The notes: a model not told the origin generated them from the sequence alone. Positions 9,307 through 18,740 are shown, counted from the stretch's first letter. The stretch is 64,000 nt of DNA from an uncultured Maribacter sp. (GCF_947500985.1 NZ_CANMTX010000003.1:1-64000), one strand, 5' to 3'. Program-made: numbers and translations.

Positions 9307-10179
9307 ATGGAATTTGCACCTTTAAAACAAAACATTCAAGATTGGATAACGCAACAATGGGTAATTCTATTTGGTAAAAAAATTAATGCTGCCGAAAACA
9401 AATGGTTACTTGGTCCTTTCGGAGAAACGAACGGCATTGGCTTAAAATTCATTCAGCAATTAGCAGAAAAAGAAAACTTGCTACTAGATGACAAACAGGT
9501 AGACAAAGGTTTGTTGCAGTCTATAGATCAATTAAACTTACCAGAAAATCAACGTAACAAGTTATCTAAAGACGTCATTGACTTTTACGAAAACACAAGC
9601 AATTACGATTTTGACTTGGGAGTAAAATGGAATCCGGTTTTCAAAGTATTTGGAAGATTATTAAAAATCTTATTCAGTAATCGCATTCAGCAGTTAAACA
9701 TCCCCATGAGTGCCGATAAAAACTCCGAAGCTTTACAAAGTGAAATTATCCATTTAATAGATAGAAAAACCAAACTAGTTAAGCGAACAATATGGCTCAG
9801 GACTTTCAAGAAAACTGGTCAAGTAGTGTATTCTGGTGTATATGAACCGTGTACCCTACCGAACGGTAGTGGTTGTATTAAAGCGATTTTTCCTTTGCCC
9901 AACGGTAGTGCAACCGTCATATTAAATCCTCTAGTAGGTGATAATGGTGAACTAATTTTAAACTCATCGGGCAAAAAGATTGGAGATAGCGGATTTTACT
10001 TTCTACTACACGACACTAAAGGGAATTTATGGACTAAGTTTATAAAATCATTTAAAGATCAACTGGTTGTAAGTTCAGAACATGAACAAATAACTGCAAT
10101 ACAGACTTTAACTTTGTGGAATTTAAGAGTCTTACAATTCACCTATAACATCAAGAAACTACATACAATAAAACGATAA
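9307..10179 (+). CDS. Uncharacterised protein co-transcribed with the CrtA-like gene
   Basis: 290 residues starting at the base after the previous stop. I do not recognise a family. There is no signal peptide or membrane span. The N-terminal half is alpha-helical and charged (WLLGPFGETNGIGLKFIQQLAE), the C-terminal half is beta-rich with YSGVYEPCTLPNGSGCIKAIFPLPNGSATVIL and SGKKIGDSGFYFLLHD. The tight coupling suggests it works with the CrtA-like protein, but nothing in it points to a reaction. Confidence 0.65.
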   Translation: MEFAPLKQNIQDWITQQWVILFGKKINAAENKWLLGPFGETNGIGLKFIQQLAEKENLLLDDKQVDKGLLQSIDQLNLPENQRNKLSKDVIDFYENTSNYDFDLGVKWNPVFKVFGRLLKILFSNRIQQLNIPMSADKNSEALQSEIIHLIDRKTKLVKRTIWLRTFKKTGQVVYSGVYEPCTLPNGSGCIKAIFPLPNGSATVILNPLVGDNGELILNSSGKKIGDSGFYFLLHDTKGNLWTKFIKSFKDQLVVSSEHEQITAIQTLTLWNLRVLQFTYNIKKLHTIKR

Positions 10180-10252
10180 TACATTTCTTTAATCACTTCG
10201 AATTAATCCTATAAAAAGGCAAGAATTAATACCTGCAACAGAAGGATAATAC

Positions 10253-10260
10253 TAATTTTG
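10253..10260 (+). promoter_or_regulatory. Candidate -7 element TAATTTTG
   Basis: A perfect fit to the Bacteroidota TAnnTTTG element, 75 nt upstream of the symporter-like gene. No clear TTG -33 element at the usual spacing, so this is a weak call. Confidence 0.3.
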
Positions 10261-10334
10261 TATAAGTACATTCAATTTAGGGAAATCTCTCATTAACCTA
10301 AATAAAATTCAGTTATTTGCCCTAAAGAATATTA

Positions 10335-11309
10335 ATGAAATTGAAGATTGATAAGTTTGTTTTTTTTATAATTATAGCAATAGCATTAGCATACCTATTT
10401 CCACAATGGGGAACACAGGAAAATAAATTCCCAATAAATGCAATTAGTAGTATAGGCATTTCACTTATTTTCTTTTTTTACGGACTCAAGTTAAGTCCAG
10501 AGAAATTAAAACAAGGGCTCAAAAATTGGAAATTACATCTGTTGGTTCAGGGAGCTACTTTTTTACTTTTTCCTTTATTGGTTTTACTGTTACATCCATT
10601 CATTCAAAATGAAGAGCAAGAAAAAATTTGGTTAGGCTTCTTTTTTTTAGCTGCATTACCATCTACTGTTTCATCTTCAGTTCTTATGGTTTCATTAGCA
10701 AAAGGTAATATACCAGCAGCAATTTTCAACGCCAGTATTTCTGGCATTATAGGCATTGCCCTTACCCCATTATGGATGGGACTATTTGTTAGTGACTTAC
10801 AAACCGACTTCGATTTTACAGAAATTTATATTAAACTAATTGTACAAATAATAATACCTGTAATAATAGGCCTTCTTTTACATCGCTTTTTTGGTTCTTT
10901 TGTACAGAAACATAAAAGCAAAATAACACTGTTCGATAAATCGATAATTTTATTGATTATCTATAAAAGTTTTAGTGAGTCTTTTAAAAAGAATATTTTT
11001 AGTACTGTCTCTATAGTAGATTTACTACTCCTATTAATAGGTGTCATATGCTTGTTTTCTATTGTCTTTTATCTCACCAAATTAGTTTCAACAAAACTAC
11101 AGCTCAATACAGAAGACCAAATTACCGCTCAATTTTGCGGTACAAAAAAATCGTTAGTTCATGGTACCGTTTTCTCTAAAATACTATTTGGCAACATGGC
11201 ATCTATTGGTATCATATTATTACCGCTCATGTTGTTTCATGCCATACAAATACTAATAATTAGTGTTGTAGCGACAAAATTATCGGTTAGAAAACTAGAA
11301 GAACTTTAG
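10335..11309 (+). CDS. Bile acid:sodium symporter-like membrane transporter (SBF-like/YfeH type)
   Basis: 324 residues with nine to ten hydrophobic segments spread along the whole chain, starting with FVFFIIIAIALAYLFP. The conserved SBF-like features are present: SLIFFFYGLKLSPEKLKQGL, LAALPSTVSSSVLMVSLAKGN and QFCGTKKSLVHGT. The PF13593 group is widespread in bacteria and thought to move small organic anions with sodium; the substrate here is not known. It is an inner-membrane protein. It stands 43 nt before the DUF4442 gene and may be read with it. Confidence 0.85.
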   Translation: MKLKIDKFVFFIIIAIALAYLFPQWGTQENKFPINAISSIGISLIFFFYGLKLSPEKLKQGLKNWKLHLLVQGATFLLFPLLVLLLHPFIQNEEQEKIWLGFFFLAALPSTVSSSVLMVSLAKGNIPAAIFNASISGIIGIALTPLWMGLFVSDLQTDFDFTEIYIKLIVQIIIPVIIGLLLHRFFGSFVQKHKSKITLFDKSIILLIIYKSFSESFKKNIFSTVSIVDLLLLLIGVICLFSIVFYLTKLVSTKLQLNTEDQITAQFCGTKKSLVHGTVFSKILFGNMASIGIILLPLMLFHAIQILIISVVATKLSVRKLEEL

Positions 11310-11352
11310 AAGTTCAATTAATTTCACTTCCCTTTTTAATTATTAAAAGAAT

Positions 11353-11886
11353 ATGTCAGTTTATCAGAAAGTTGAAGCATTAGCATCAAAAGTGTTTAAG
11401 AAAAATACCATATTTAGATATGGCTTTAATCTGTCGCCAATGTACAAAAGAAGTACCGCGAAATTAATTGAGGTGTCTGAAGATCTATTGCATGTAAAAA
11501 TAATTTTACCATTAAGTTACAAGAACAAAAATTATGTGAACTCCATTTTTGGAGGTAGTATGTTTTCTGCGGTAGATCCTATACCAATGATTCAGTTATT
11601 AAGCATAATGGGAAACGACTATGTCGTTTGGGATAAATCTGCTGAAATATTCTTTAAAAAACCGGCAAAAGAAAATCTATATGCAGACTTTAATTTTTCT
11701 AAGGAAGAGCTTGCAGAAATTAGAGCACAAGTAGCCGAAAAGAAAGAAGTTGATGTTATTAAAACCACGCAGCTCACCAATAAAGAGAAAACCCAAGTGT
11801 TTTGTGAGGTTAGAAAAACAATTTACATAGCTAACAAAGCGTATTTTAAAGAGAAGCGTAAGAAAAAACAAGTGGTTAGTGCTTAG
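11353..11886 (+). CDS. DUF4442 hotdog-fold protein
   Basis: 177 residues. The YKRSTAKLIEVSEDLLHVKIILPLS to NSIFGGSMFSAVDPIP region is the hallmark of DUF4442, a hotdog-fold group related to acyl-CoA thioesterases in which GGSMF begins the central helix. An enzymatic role on acyl thioesters is inferred from the fold, not shown. The C-terminus is strongly basic (KEKRKKKQ). The stop codon is directly followed by a heptanucleotide repeat. Confidence 0.8.
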   Translation: MSVYQKVEALASKVFKKNTIFRYGFNLSPMYKRSTAKLIEVSEDLLHVKIILPLSYKNKNYVNSIFGGSMFSAVDPIPMIQLLSIMGNDYVVWDKSAEIFFKKPAKENLYADFNFSKEELAEIRAQVAEKKEVDVIKTTQLTNKEKTQVFCEVRKTIYIANKAYFKEKRKKKQVVSA

Positions 11887-11942
11887 TTGTTGGTTGTTGG
11901 TTGTTGGTTGTTGGTTGTTGGTTGTTGGTTGTTGGTTGTTGG
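11887..11942. repeat. Eight perfect copies of the heptanucleotide TTGTTGG
   Basis: 56 bp made only of TTGTTGG units, starting at the base after the DUF4442 stop. Such heptamer tracts are slippage-prone. It lies outside coding sequence on the plus strand; the antisense reading (NNQQPTT repeats) has no other sign of being a gene. Confidence 0.95.
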
Positions 11943-11950
11943 TTTGGACA

Positions 11951-11978
11951 GTAAAATATTTTTTACAAAATATTTTAC
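11951..11978. repeat. 12-bp perfect AT-only-core inverted repeat
   Basis: GTAAAATATTTT, loop TTAC, AAAATATTTTAC. Just past the heptamer tract. No T-run follows, so it is a poor intrinsic terminator; it may still slow polymerase after the DUF4442 gene or be a cruciform-prone element. The rest of 11887-12185 shows nothing else. Confidence 0.7.
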
Positions 11979-12185
11979 TTACGCTACCTATTATAATCGA
12001 CTGAAATCGAGTTGCATAAATCTTATAAATTCCTGAAATTTTATTTGAATTTTTAATCCAATAAATTTTCAATGGTTATGAGTATTAGAAGAAATAGTAT
12101 CTTTATTTTTCACCCTCCTAACTCAAATATTTAGGAACCAAAAGTGGGTAATAAATCAATTAACAATATAAAATAGCGTACAAAC

Positions 12186-12605
12186 ATGAAAAATTTATTC
12201 TTCATATTACTAATGACAGTAAGCTTTATTAGCTACGGACAAACAATTACAGGTCAATGGGAAACCTTTGATGAGGAAACAAACGAGAAAAAAGCACTCA
12301 TTGAAATATATAAAACGAACGACACGTATTTCGCCAAAATAGTTAATAGCTATAAAAGTGATGCAGACAAAGTTTGCGATAATTGTAAAGGCTCTAAAAA
12401 AGGACAAAAAATAAGAGGTCTAGTAATCATAGAAGATATCAAGAAAGATGGCGATGAATATAACGACGGTACTATTCTAGATCCAGAAAACGGTAAAGAA
12501 TATAAGTGTTATTTAGAGCTGGAAGAACCTAACAAATTGAAAGTGAGAGGTTATTTAGGCTTTTCGCTTTTAGGAAGAACCCAATACTGGATCAGAAAGC
12601 AATAA
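12186..12605 (+). CDS. DUF2147 secreted protein
   Basis: 139 residues with a signal peptide (MKNLFFILLMTVSFISYGQ). The mature part is a small lipocalin-like beta-barrel of the DUF2147 family: ITGQWETFDEETNEKKALIEI, the central CDNCKG pair of cysteines, GTILDPENGKEYKCYLEL and the ending VRGYLGFSLLGRTQYW. The family is periplasmic and of unknown function. It precedes the SDR gene by only 8 nt, so the two probably share a transcript. Confidence 0.85.
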   Translation: MKNLFFILLMTVSFISYGQTITGQWETFDEETNEKKALIEIYKTNDTYFAKIVNSYKSDADKVCDNCKGSKKGQKIRGLVIIEDIKKDGDEYNDGTILDPENGKEYKCYLELEEPNKLKVRGYLGFSLLGRTQYWIRKQ

Positions 12606-12613
12606 ATAGTTAA

Positions 12614-13537
12614 ATGCAAACTATACTTGGGGCTAACGGTCAAATCGCAATTGAACTAGCGAAAGAATTAAAAAAAAATTACACTTCTAACATTAGGCTC
12701 GTAAGTCGAAATCCGAAGAAAGTAAACGATACCGACACGCTTTTTTCTGCCAATTTATTAGACAAGCAAAAAACCGAAGAAGCCGTAAAAGGAAGTGAAA
12801 TTGTATATATAACGGTTGGTTTACCCATGAACACTAAAATGTGGGTAGACCAATTCCCCATAATGATGCGTAATGTTATCGATGCTTGCAAAAAGCACCA
12901 TACAAAATTGGTGTTCTTTGATAACACCTATATGTATGCGCAAAATGAAACTCCCCTAACCGAAGAGAGCAAATTTGCTCCAGTGGGACAAAAAGGAAAA
13001 GTAAGGGCTGAAATTACTACCATGCTTTTACAGGAAATAAATTCGTCTAATCTAGAAGCAGTTATTTGTAGAGCACCAGAGTTTTATGGTCCTGGCAAAA
13101 CGCAGAGTATCACCAACGCTATCATTTTTGAGAATATAAAGCAAGGCAAACAATTAAAAGTATTTATTAGCGACGCTACCTTAAGAACTTTAATATGGAC
13201 ACCAGATGCCAGTAAGGCTATGGCTTTAATTGGTAACACACCCGACACCTATAATCAAACCTGGCACCTACCCTGCGATGATTCTCGACTGACCTATAAA
13301 CAGTTTATTGCTTTAATTTCTGATATTTATGGCAAATCATTTACCTATTCTGTAGTACCTAAAATTGCTTTTAAAATAGGTGGTGTTTTCAAAACACAAA
13401 TAAAAGAATTACAAGAATTGCTACCAAGGTATAAGAGCGATAACATATTCGTTTCTACCAAGTTTAAAAATAGGTTCCCAGATTTTTCGGTTACCACGTA
13501 TCAAGAAGGTATTGAGCAAATTAAGAATGGGCAATAG
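12614..13537 (+). CDS. NAD(P)-dependent epimerase/dehydratase-type SDR
   Basis: 307 residues with a Rossmann start (TILGANGQIAIELAKELKK, the atypical-SDR glycine pattern), LVSRNPKK for cofactor phosphate contact, and FFDNTYMYAQN holding the catalytic-loop tyrosine region. CRAPEFYGPGKTQS in the second half is typical of extended SDRs that bind sugar nucleotides or quinones. A substrate cannot be assigned. It ends with VTTYQEGIEQIKN, as in many NmrA/epimerase-like proteins. A Crp/Fnr regulator follows 118 nt later. Confidence 0.8.
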   Translation: MQTILGANGQIAIELAKELKKNYTSNIRLVSRNPKKVNDTDTLFSANLLDKQKTEEAVKGSEIVYITVGLPMNTKMWVDQFPIMMRNVIDACKKHHTKLVFFDNTYMYAQNETPLTEESKFAPVGQKGKVRAEITTMLLQEINSSNLEAVICRAPEFYGPGKTQSITNAIIFENIKQGKQLKVFISDATLRTLIWTPDASKAMALIGNTPDTYNQTWHLPCDDSRLTYKQFIALISDIYGKSFTYSVVPKIAFKIGGVFKTQIKELQELLPRYKSDNIFVSTKFKNRFPDFSVTTYQEGIEQIKNGQ

Positions 13538-13655
13538 CATATTAAACTGAAAGCCAACAAAATAATATGAGGTAAGTAATTAGTCAGAAGCAAATTATAA
13601 GTAGTTTAGAAATAAATTAGTCAGCATTAATTTATTTTAAAAACCACCATTTATA

Positions 13656-14234
13656 ATGCAAACCGAGCACTTCCTAAAAAATATATTCTCTCCTACTACT
13701 TTTTCAGAAAGCGAATTGAAAATCATTATTCCAAAATTCAAAAAAGTTAGCTTTCGTAGAAACGACTTTCTCTTAAAAGAAGGTAAAACTGAAAACCACT
13801 ATTGGTTTATAGAAAGCGGTTTTGCCCGTTCGTTTGTTAATGACACCAAAGGCAACGATATTACTACTGACTTTTATGGGCAAGGCGAAATCGCAATAGA
13901 TTGGTCATCATTTTTTCTTCGCAACCCTACGAGAGAGAATATTCAGGCATTAACTGATATTGTTTGCTGGCAATTAGACTTTGAGACTTTTCAACAACTG
14001 TTTCATAGTATTGAACCCTTTAGAGAGCAGGGTCGTAAGAAATTGGTCGGTTCTTATTTTGCACTTAAAAATCAGCGAGTATCGTTCATTGCAGATGAAG
14101 CAAAAGAACGCTATCTAAGATTGGTACAAGAGAAACCTCATATAATAAAAAACATTTCATTACAACATATTGCTACATATTTGGGCATTACCAAGTATTC
14201 GTTAAGCCGTATTCGTAAAGAAATAGCATCGTAA
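13656..14234 (+). CDS. Crp/Fnr family transcriptional regulator
   Basis: 192 residues. The N-terminal cyclic-nucleotide-binding fold (FRRNDFLLKEGKTENHYWFIESGFARSF) and the C-terminal winged helix (ISLQHIATYLGITKYSLSRIRKE) are complete. There are no Fnr iron-sulphur cysteines, so the ligand is unknown. Small Bacteroidota regulators of this type often act on the gene next to them, here the SDR or the DUF1569 gene. The upstream gap contains two AATTAGTCAG direct repeats about 39 nt apart, the second inside an 8-bp inverted repeat, a possible autoregulatory site. Confidence 0.88.
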   Translation: MQTEHFLKNIFSPTTFSESELKIIIPKFKKVSFRRNDFLLKEGKTENHYWFIESGFARSFVNDTKGNDITTDFYGQGEIAIDWSSFFLRNPTRENIQALTDIVCWQLDFETFQQLFHSIEPFREQGRKKLVGSYFALKNQRVSFIADEAKERYLRLVQEKPHIIKNISLQHIATYLGITKYSLSRIRKEIAS

Positions 14235-14279
14235 AATCTATTTTTGCCATAGGGCAACTTTTTAGTGGAAAGTGCCACA

Positions 14280-14287
14280 TATATTTG
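14280..14287 (+). promoter_or_regulatory. Candidate -7 element TATATTTG
   Basis: Perfect TAnnTTTG match 47 nt upstream of the DUF1569 gene; no clear -33 element. Just before it, GGCAACTTT and AAAGTGCC form an imperfect inverted repeat that the neighbouring Crp/Fnr protein could bind. Confidence 0.35.
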
Positions 14288-14334
14288 TCTTATAACCACG
14301 GCTGTTCTAAAGGCAAATAATATAAAACCACTTT

Positions 14335-14778
14335 ATGAAAACAATTTTTGATAAGAACACTAACAGCGAATTAATTGAGCGCATTCAAACTTTGAAAGAA
14401 TCTGACAATGCGCAATGGGGCAAAATGGACCCATATCAAATGCTAAAACATTGTACGTTGGGCGAAGAATTATTTCAAGGCAAAAAAGAGTACAAAAGAC
14501 TTTTTATTGGCAGATTATTTGGCGGAATGGCATTGAAGGGAATCATGAAAAACGAGCTTCCAATGAAAAAAAATCAGCCTACGCATCCGGAATTTAAAAT
14601 ATCTGGGACCGGAGATTTCAATAATGAAAAAGAAAAATGGATTGGTTTACTAAACGATTATAAAGGTTATTCAAGCTCTAACTTTATTCATCCGTTCTTC
14701 GGAAAAATGACCAATGAGGAAATTGGCATATTTGTATACAAGCATACCAATCACCATTTAAAGCAATTTAATAGATAA
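14335..14778 (+). CDS. DUF1569 (DinB-like) protein
   Basis: 147 residues. The four-helix DinB-like fold is shown by AQWGKMDPYQMLKHCTLGEEL near the start, HPFFGKMTNEEIGIFVYKHTNHHLKQF at the end and a DUF1569-type middle (NELPMKKNQPTHPEF). The histidines at HCTLGE and in HTNHHLKQF are where DinB-type proteins bind a metal. The biochemical role is unknown. It lies 9 nt before the small membrane protein gene, with which it is likely co-transcribed. Confidence 0.8.
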   Translation: MKTIFDKNTNSELIERIQTLKESDNAQWGKMDPYQMLKHCTLGEELFQGKKEYKRLFIGRLFGGMALKGIMKNELPMKKNQPTHPEFKISGTGDFNNEKEKWIGLLNDYKGYSSSNFIHPFFGKMTNEEIGIFVYKHTNHHLKQFNR

Positions 14779-14787
14779 TTAAATGTT

Positions 14788-15423
14788 ATGCTAGAAGCCG
14801 TATTTTTATTTATTACACTACTGACCTTATTCTTGTTTTATATTGGAACAGGAAAAAACTTAAGGGCAGTACTTATTTTTTTTGCTTGGCAGGTAGTAAT
14901 AGGGCTTTTGTCATTTTTTGAAGTCTTTAAAGAAAAGCCCCTATTGTTCCCATTGGCTATCATTGCCACTACACTACTATCCATTTTGGTGTTTAAAATA
15001 ATTTCAATTAAAGAGCTAAATACGCGCTATTTAATAGGAATACATATTGTAAGAATCCCAGTAGAATTATGTTTGTACCAACTTTTTATAAAAGGTCAAA
15101 TTCCCGAAATAATGACTTTTACCGGTTGGAATTTTGATATTTTAATAGGACTCTCTGCACTTGTGATCTTAATTTATCAATTCGTAAAAAAGAAGGATTT
15201 AGCACGACCGTATTTTTTATTTTGGAATGTAATTGGACTATTGTTTCTTTCAGTCATTGTCATAATTGCCATATTATCTTCTCCGCTACCAATTCAGCAA
15301 TTTGCGTTTGATCAGCCAAATATGGCTCTTTTAGAATTCCCCTATAGTTTCTTACCCACGTGTATAGTGCCCATCGTTTTTATTTCTCATTTCCTGGTTA
15401 TAAAACAACTTAAGCAATTGTAA
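14788..15423 (+). CDS. Uncharacterised six- to seven-span membrane protein
   Basis: 211 residues, nearly all hydrophobic segments (AVFLFITLLTLFLFYI first, ending CIVPIVFISHFLVIKQL) and short loops. I do not recognise a named family. It ends with a short basic tail. Its place right after the DUF1569 gene is the only context. Confidence 0.65.
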   Translation: MLEAVFLFITLLTLFLFYIGTGKNLRAVLIFFAWQVVIGLLSFFEVFKEKPLLFPLAIIATTLLSILVFKIISIKELNTRYLIGIHIVRIPVELCLYQLFIKGQIPEIMTFTGWNFDILIGLSALVILIYQFVKKKDLARPYFLFWNVIGLLFLSVIVIIAILSSPLPIQQFAFDQPNMALLEFPYSFLPTCIVPIVFISHFLVIKQLKQL

Positions 15424-15508
15424 AACATTAATAATCAGTATTCCTGTTTTAACTTAATCTTTTCATTTTTTAAATAAAGGCGTAGTATTTTTAGCACAAA
15501 CCCAACCA

Positions 15509-16360
15509 TTGCTGAAACATATAATATTCTTACTTGTAGCAGTATTAGCCTCCTTTTTAGGGTTTGGTCAAGACAATTCTACCCTATTAAAAGGTAAGGT
15601 TTCAAGTATTAAAAATGATGTCTCTAACGTATTAATCGTTAATCTCAATTCTAAAGCATCAACCATAACAGACTCCCTAGGTTTATTTTCTATAGAGGTG
15701 AAGTTAAAAGACTCTGTACGTATTACTGCCGTACAATACTTGCCAAAAGAAATAGTAATTAGCGAATCTCATATGAATAGTAGTTTAATCACTATTCAAC
15801 TCATTGATAATATTATTGATTTAAATGAGGTTACCGTTACCCCTTATAATTTAACCGGTGAGATTGACAGAGATATAGATAGGTTACAAATAGAACCCAC
15901 GGTAACATCATATTCCTTAGGGCTACAAAATGCAGATGTTACCAAAATGACCCAAAGTGAAAGGCTGTTACAAGAGGCTGATAGAGGAAAATATGTAAGT
16001 CTACAAATAATGGATGAGTATGGAAGGCTAAATGAAATTTTGAGTTATGTTGGGTTGAGTGTTAAAGTAAATACTCATAAAATCATGAACAAAGTTTCTG
16101 GCAGAACTAAATCATTAGAAGAAATGGTAGAGCGCGATGAAAAACTGAATTTAGAAAAAGAAATTATTTATAAATTTTCAAAGCAAACAATAGCAGAAAA
16201 TTTTGACATACCAGAATCAAACGTAAACGGCTTTCTTACCTATTGCCTTTCTCAACCTGATTTTAATGCATTATCTGACTCAGGAAATATTGCAGAAATT
16301 TGGGCTTACCTAGAAGCTAAAAGTGTAGAATTTAAGAGTTCAGATATTTCTAATGAATAG
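15509..16360 (+). CDS. Secreted protein with CarboxypepD_reg-like domain
   Basis: 283 residues with a probable TTG start giving a signal peptide (LKHIIFLLVAVLASFLGFGQ). The next 90 residues are a carboxypeptidase-regulatory-like beta-sandwich (LLKGKVSSIKNDVSNVLIVNLNSK, TITDSLGLFSIEVKLKDSV, LNEVTVTPYNLTGE), the same domain that opens TonB-dependent receptors, but no barrel follows. The rest is helical and charged. Proteins like this are common in Flavobacteria, usually periplasmic and uncharacterised. It converges with the FUSC gene. Confidence 0.75.
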   Translation: MLKHIIFLLVAVLASFLGFGQDNSTLLKGKVSSIKNDVSNVLIVNLNSKASTITDSLGLFSIEVKLKDSVRITAVQYLPKEIVISESHMNSSLITIQLIDNIIDLNEVTVTPYNLTGEIDRDIDRLQIEPTVTSYSLGLQNADVTKMTQSERLLQEADRGKYVSLQIMDEYGRLNEILSYVGLSVKVNTHKIMNKVSGRTKSLEEMVERDEKLNLEKEIIYKFSKQTIAENFDIPESNVNGFLTYCLSQPDFNALSDSGNIAEIWAYLEAKSVEFKSSDISNE

Positions 16361-16377
16361 CATAAAACAACTACTTA

Positions 16378-18606
16378 TCACAAACTTGAAGTCAACTTCA
16401 TCATCGTAGAACTTAAAGAATATAACCAGCGAAATTGTTCCCAAATAAGTTGTTCTTCTTGATGATTTCGTTTTAACGCACTATTATCTTCTGCATTTAA
16501 ATTCACATTTTCCGATTCAAACTTGGGCAATTGTTTCTCAAACGAACCAACTTCTTCAAAATTCGGCTCATCGCCAGTAGCAACACTATTAGAAAGCGTT
16601 TGCATTACTAAACCAAGGTTTTCATCTATCTTAAAAACAATGTTATTAAAACGTTCTGAAGCTTCTGTGGTGGTATGATGCTGAATATAAATACTTAATG
16701 ATGCCAGAGATGATAAAAAGTTGTGGTTGAGCTCAACCAGCTCATATATTTTATTTAGATTTTTTTGTTTTGAATGTGGATCTTGCGTCATGCGCTGAAA
16801 TGCCGAGCTTAAGTTCGAAGTTTCTAGAAAAGCACTTTTACGCGCCAATCTATAGCTGGTAGGTACGATACCCTTGTGTCTATAAAAATCTGCAATTTCA
16901 GTTAGGTACATTCTGTTTGCCTCTACACTTTTGGTAACATCTTTTTGTATCTCTTGAAAGCTCCAGCTGGGCCATAAAAACAAAAATCCTAAATATGATA
17001 ATCCTGCACCAACAAGCGTATCTAAAATTCGGTATTGAATTACGGTCATTACATCGGGTTGTAAAATTCCGTAAATGAATACAATACTTAAGGTTACATA
17101 AATCGCAGACAATTTGTAGTTTTTCTGTAGCATTGACAGCGCAACAACAAACGAAATCAATGCTAATACTGCATATACATACACATCTTGTACTAAATAT
17201 ACGATACCAGTAGCAATAACTCCACCGATAATAGTACCTATAGTTCGGTCTTTAGATCGTGTTTTTGTAAGACCATAATTAGGTCTCATAATTAATATGA
17301 TGGTTAAAAGTATCCAATACGGATTCTGGAATGCGAATACATTACCAACCACAAATCCGATCATTAAGGTAACCGCTAAACGTAATGAATGTCGAAATAT
17401 GGTAGACCTAAAACTAAGGTTTCGCAATAATATTCGCGGACTATAATCTTGAGATATCAAGAAACGTTTTAGAATTTCTTTATCAATAAATTCCTCGGAT
17501 GCTACATCGTGATCACTAAGCAGCCACTTCATTCTTTTAAGTTTGTCAAATTGCTTTTCTTGATATTCTAACAAATTCTGAAACATAATAAAAGCTTCGT
17601 ACGCCTTTGCGTCTTTTACCGTACCAAGCTCAGAAATCTTAATTCGTAATTCTTCAAAATGATAAGTTAGCGCATCATGCTTTGGCATTTGACTAGGCTT
17701 GTTACCAATTACAGAAATTAATTGCAATTGATTAGCCATCTCAAAAGTCAGGTTTTGAAACAACTTGGTAAATTCTGGATACAATTTAAACTGCACATCC
17801 ATCTTCGTATAGTTTACCGGATTCGCACCTGCCGTTTCCAGCATTTCTATCAATTGCACCAATACCAAAACCCGCTTACCATTATAGGTAGATCTACCCG
17901 AGTTTTTACGAGATAGAATAAGAATTTCACGCAGTGTATCATGTTGTTCTGTAAGTTCACTTTGCAGTAGAAACAACCGCTGCTGCAATTTCTTTCTATT
18001 AGATTGTTCATCTATTAGCTGCGCACGTTTCTTTAAAAGTTTACCGGTACGACCTATGGTATCATATAAAATTTCTTCCGTTTGCCCCTTCGGGTTTATT
18101 TTATGCCATAATAAAGACAATGCCAAATACCAGAGTCCGCCAAGCCCTACCAACAAAGCATATTCATAAATCTCCAATTTATCTGGAGTATGGGCAAAGC
18201 TTAGGATCAAAGCTAAAAGTCCTGAAAAACTAATTAGTGAAGCCCTAAATCCATAAGATGAAATCAAAGAAATTGCAAAACTTGCAACCCCTAAAATAAT
18301 TAGGGCAAGCCAAGTAGCATAGTGTAAGTACCCGCCAATAAAACTAACGACCATTACTAAAGCAGCCGAAAAAAGTATACCGTAAATTTTATGTTTTTGA
18401 CTACCGTTTACATCGCTTGGATTACACCAAAAAGCACCAAAACAAATAGCAACACCTATTTCGGTATACCCAGTTAAAATACCAATGGACAAAGGTGTAA
18501 TAACCGCAACTACGGTAAGTACCGACTTAGAAAAACTAGTACTACCCAAATATTGTAGTAGTTCTTTGAAAGAAACAGAAATGAAATTTTGAATTTTGTT
18601 CAACAC
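16378..18606 (-). CDS. FUSC-family (YccS/YhfK-like) inner-membrane transporter
   Basis: 742 residues with the two-half FUSC layout: five to six spans at the N-terminus (VVAVITPLSIGILTGYTEIGVAICFGAFW), a long cytosolic helical region around 170-400, a second membrane block (NPYWILLTIILIMRPNYGLTKTR is the family signature) and a cytosolic tail. Related proteins export aromatic acids or act on stress; the substrate here is unknown. Transcribed alone, towards the CarboxypepD_reg gene. Confidence 0.85.
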   Translation of the reverse strand: MLNKIQNFISVSFKELLQYLGSTSFSKSVLTVVAVITPLSIGILTGYTEIGVAICFGAFWCNPSDVNGSQKHKIYGILFSAALVMVVSFIGGYLHYATWLALIILGVASFAISLISSYGFRASLISFSGLLALILSFAHTPDKLEIYEYALLVGLGGLWYLALSLLWHKINPKGQTEEILYDTIGRTGKLLKKRAQLIDEQSNRKKLQQRLFLLQSELTEQHDTLREILILSRKNSGRSTYNGKRVLVLVQLIEMLETAGANPVNYTKMDVQFKLYPEFTKLFQNLTFEMANQLQLISVIGNKPSQMPKHDALTYHFEELRIKISELGTVKDAKAYEAFIMFQNLLEYQEKQFDKLKRMKWLLSDHDVASEEFIDKEILKRFLISQDYSPRILLRNLSFRSTIFRHSLRLAVTLMIGFVVGNVFAFQNPYWILLTIILIMRPNYGLTKTRSKDRTIGTIIGGVIATGIVYLVQDVYVYAVLALISFVVALSMLQKNYKLSAIYVTLSIVFIYGILQPDVMTVIQYRILDTLVGAGLSYLGFLFLWPSWSFQEIQKDVTKSVEANRMYLTEIADFYRHKGIVPTSYRLARKSAFLETSNLSSAFQRMTQDPHSKQKNLNKIYELVELNHNFLSSLASLSIYIQHHTTTEASERFNNIVFKIDENLGLVMQTLSNSVATGDEPNFEEVGSFEKQLPKFESENVNLNAEDNSALKRNHQEEQLIWEQFRWLYSLSSTMMKLTSSL

Positions 18607-18660
18607 CTATAGAATCAAGTACAAAGATACACTTTGGTGGTAACACGCATTAACTACATA

Positions 18661-18697
18661 AAAACAAAAAGCGCTGAGATAATGAAATCTCAGCACC
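18661..18697 (-). terminator. Intrinsic terminator after receiver-GT2 copy 1
   Basis: Stem GTGCTGAGATT / AATCTCAGCGC read on the minus strand (one G-T pair possible), then a CTTTTTGTTTT tract. It lies 44 nt past the stop of the gene at 18741. Confidence 0.8.
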
Positions 18698-18740
18698 TAT
18701 AATAAACCTTAAAAAATGTGAATTTAAATTTTAAGTATAA

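Noticed and set aside
11677-12072. Minus-strand 131-codon frame through the heptamer tract
   Set aside because: It owes its length to the NNQQPTT repeat and overlaps the well-supported DUF4442 gene.
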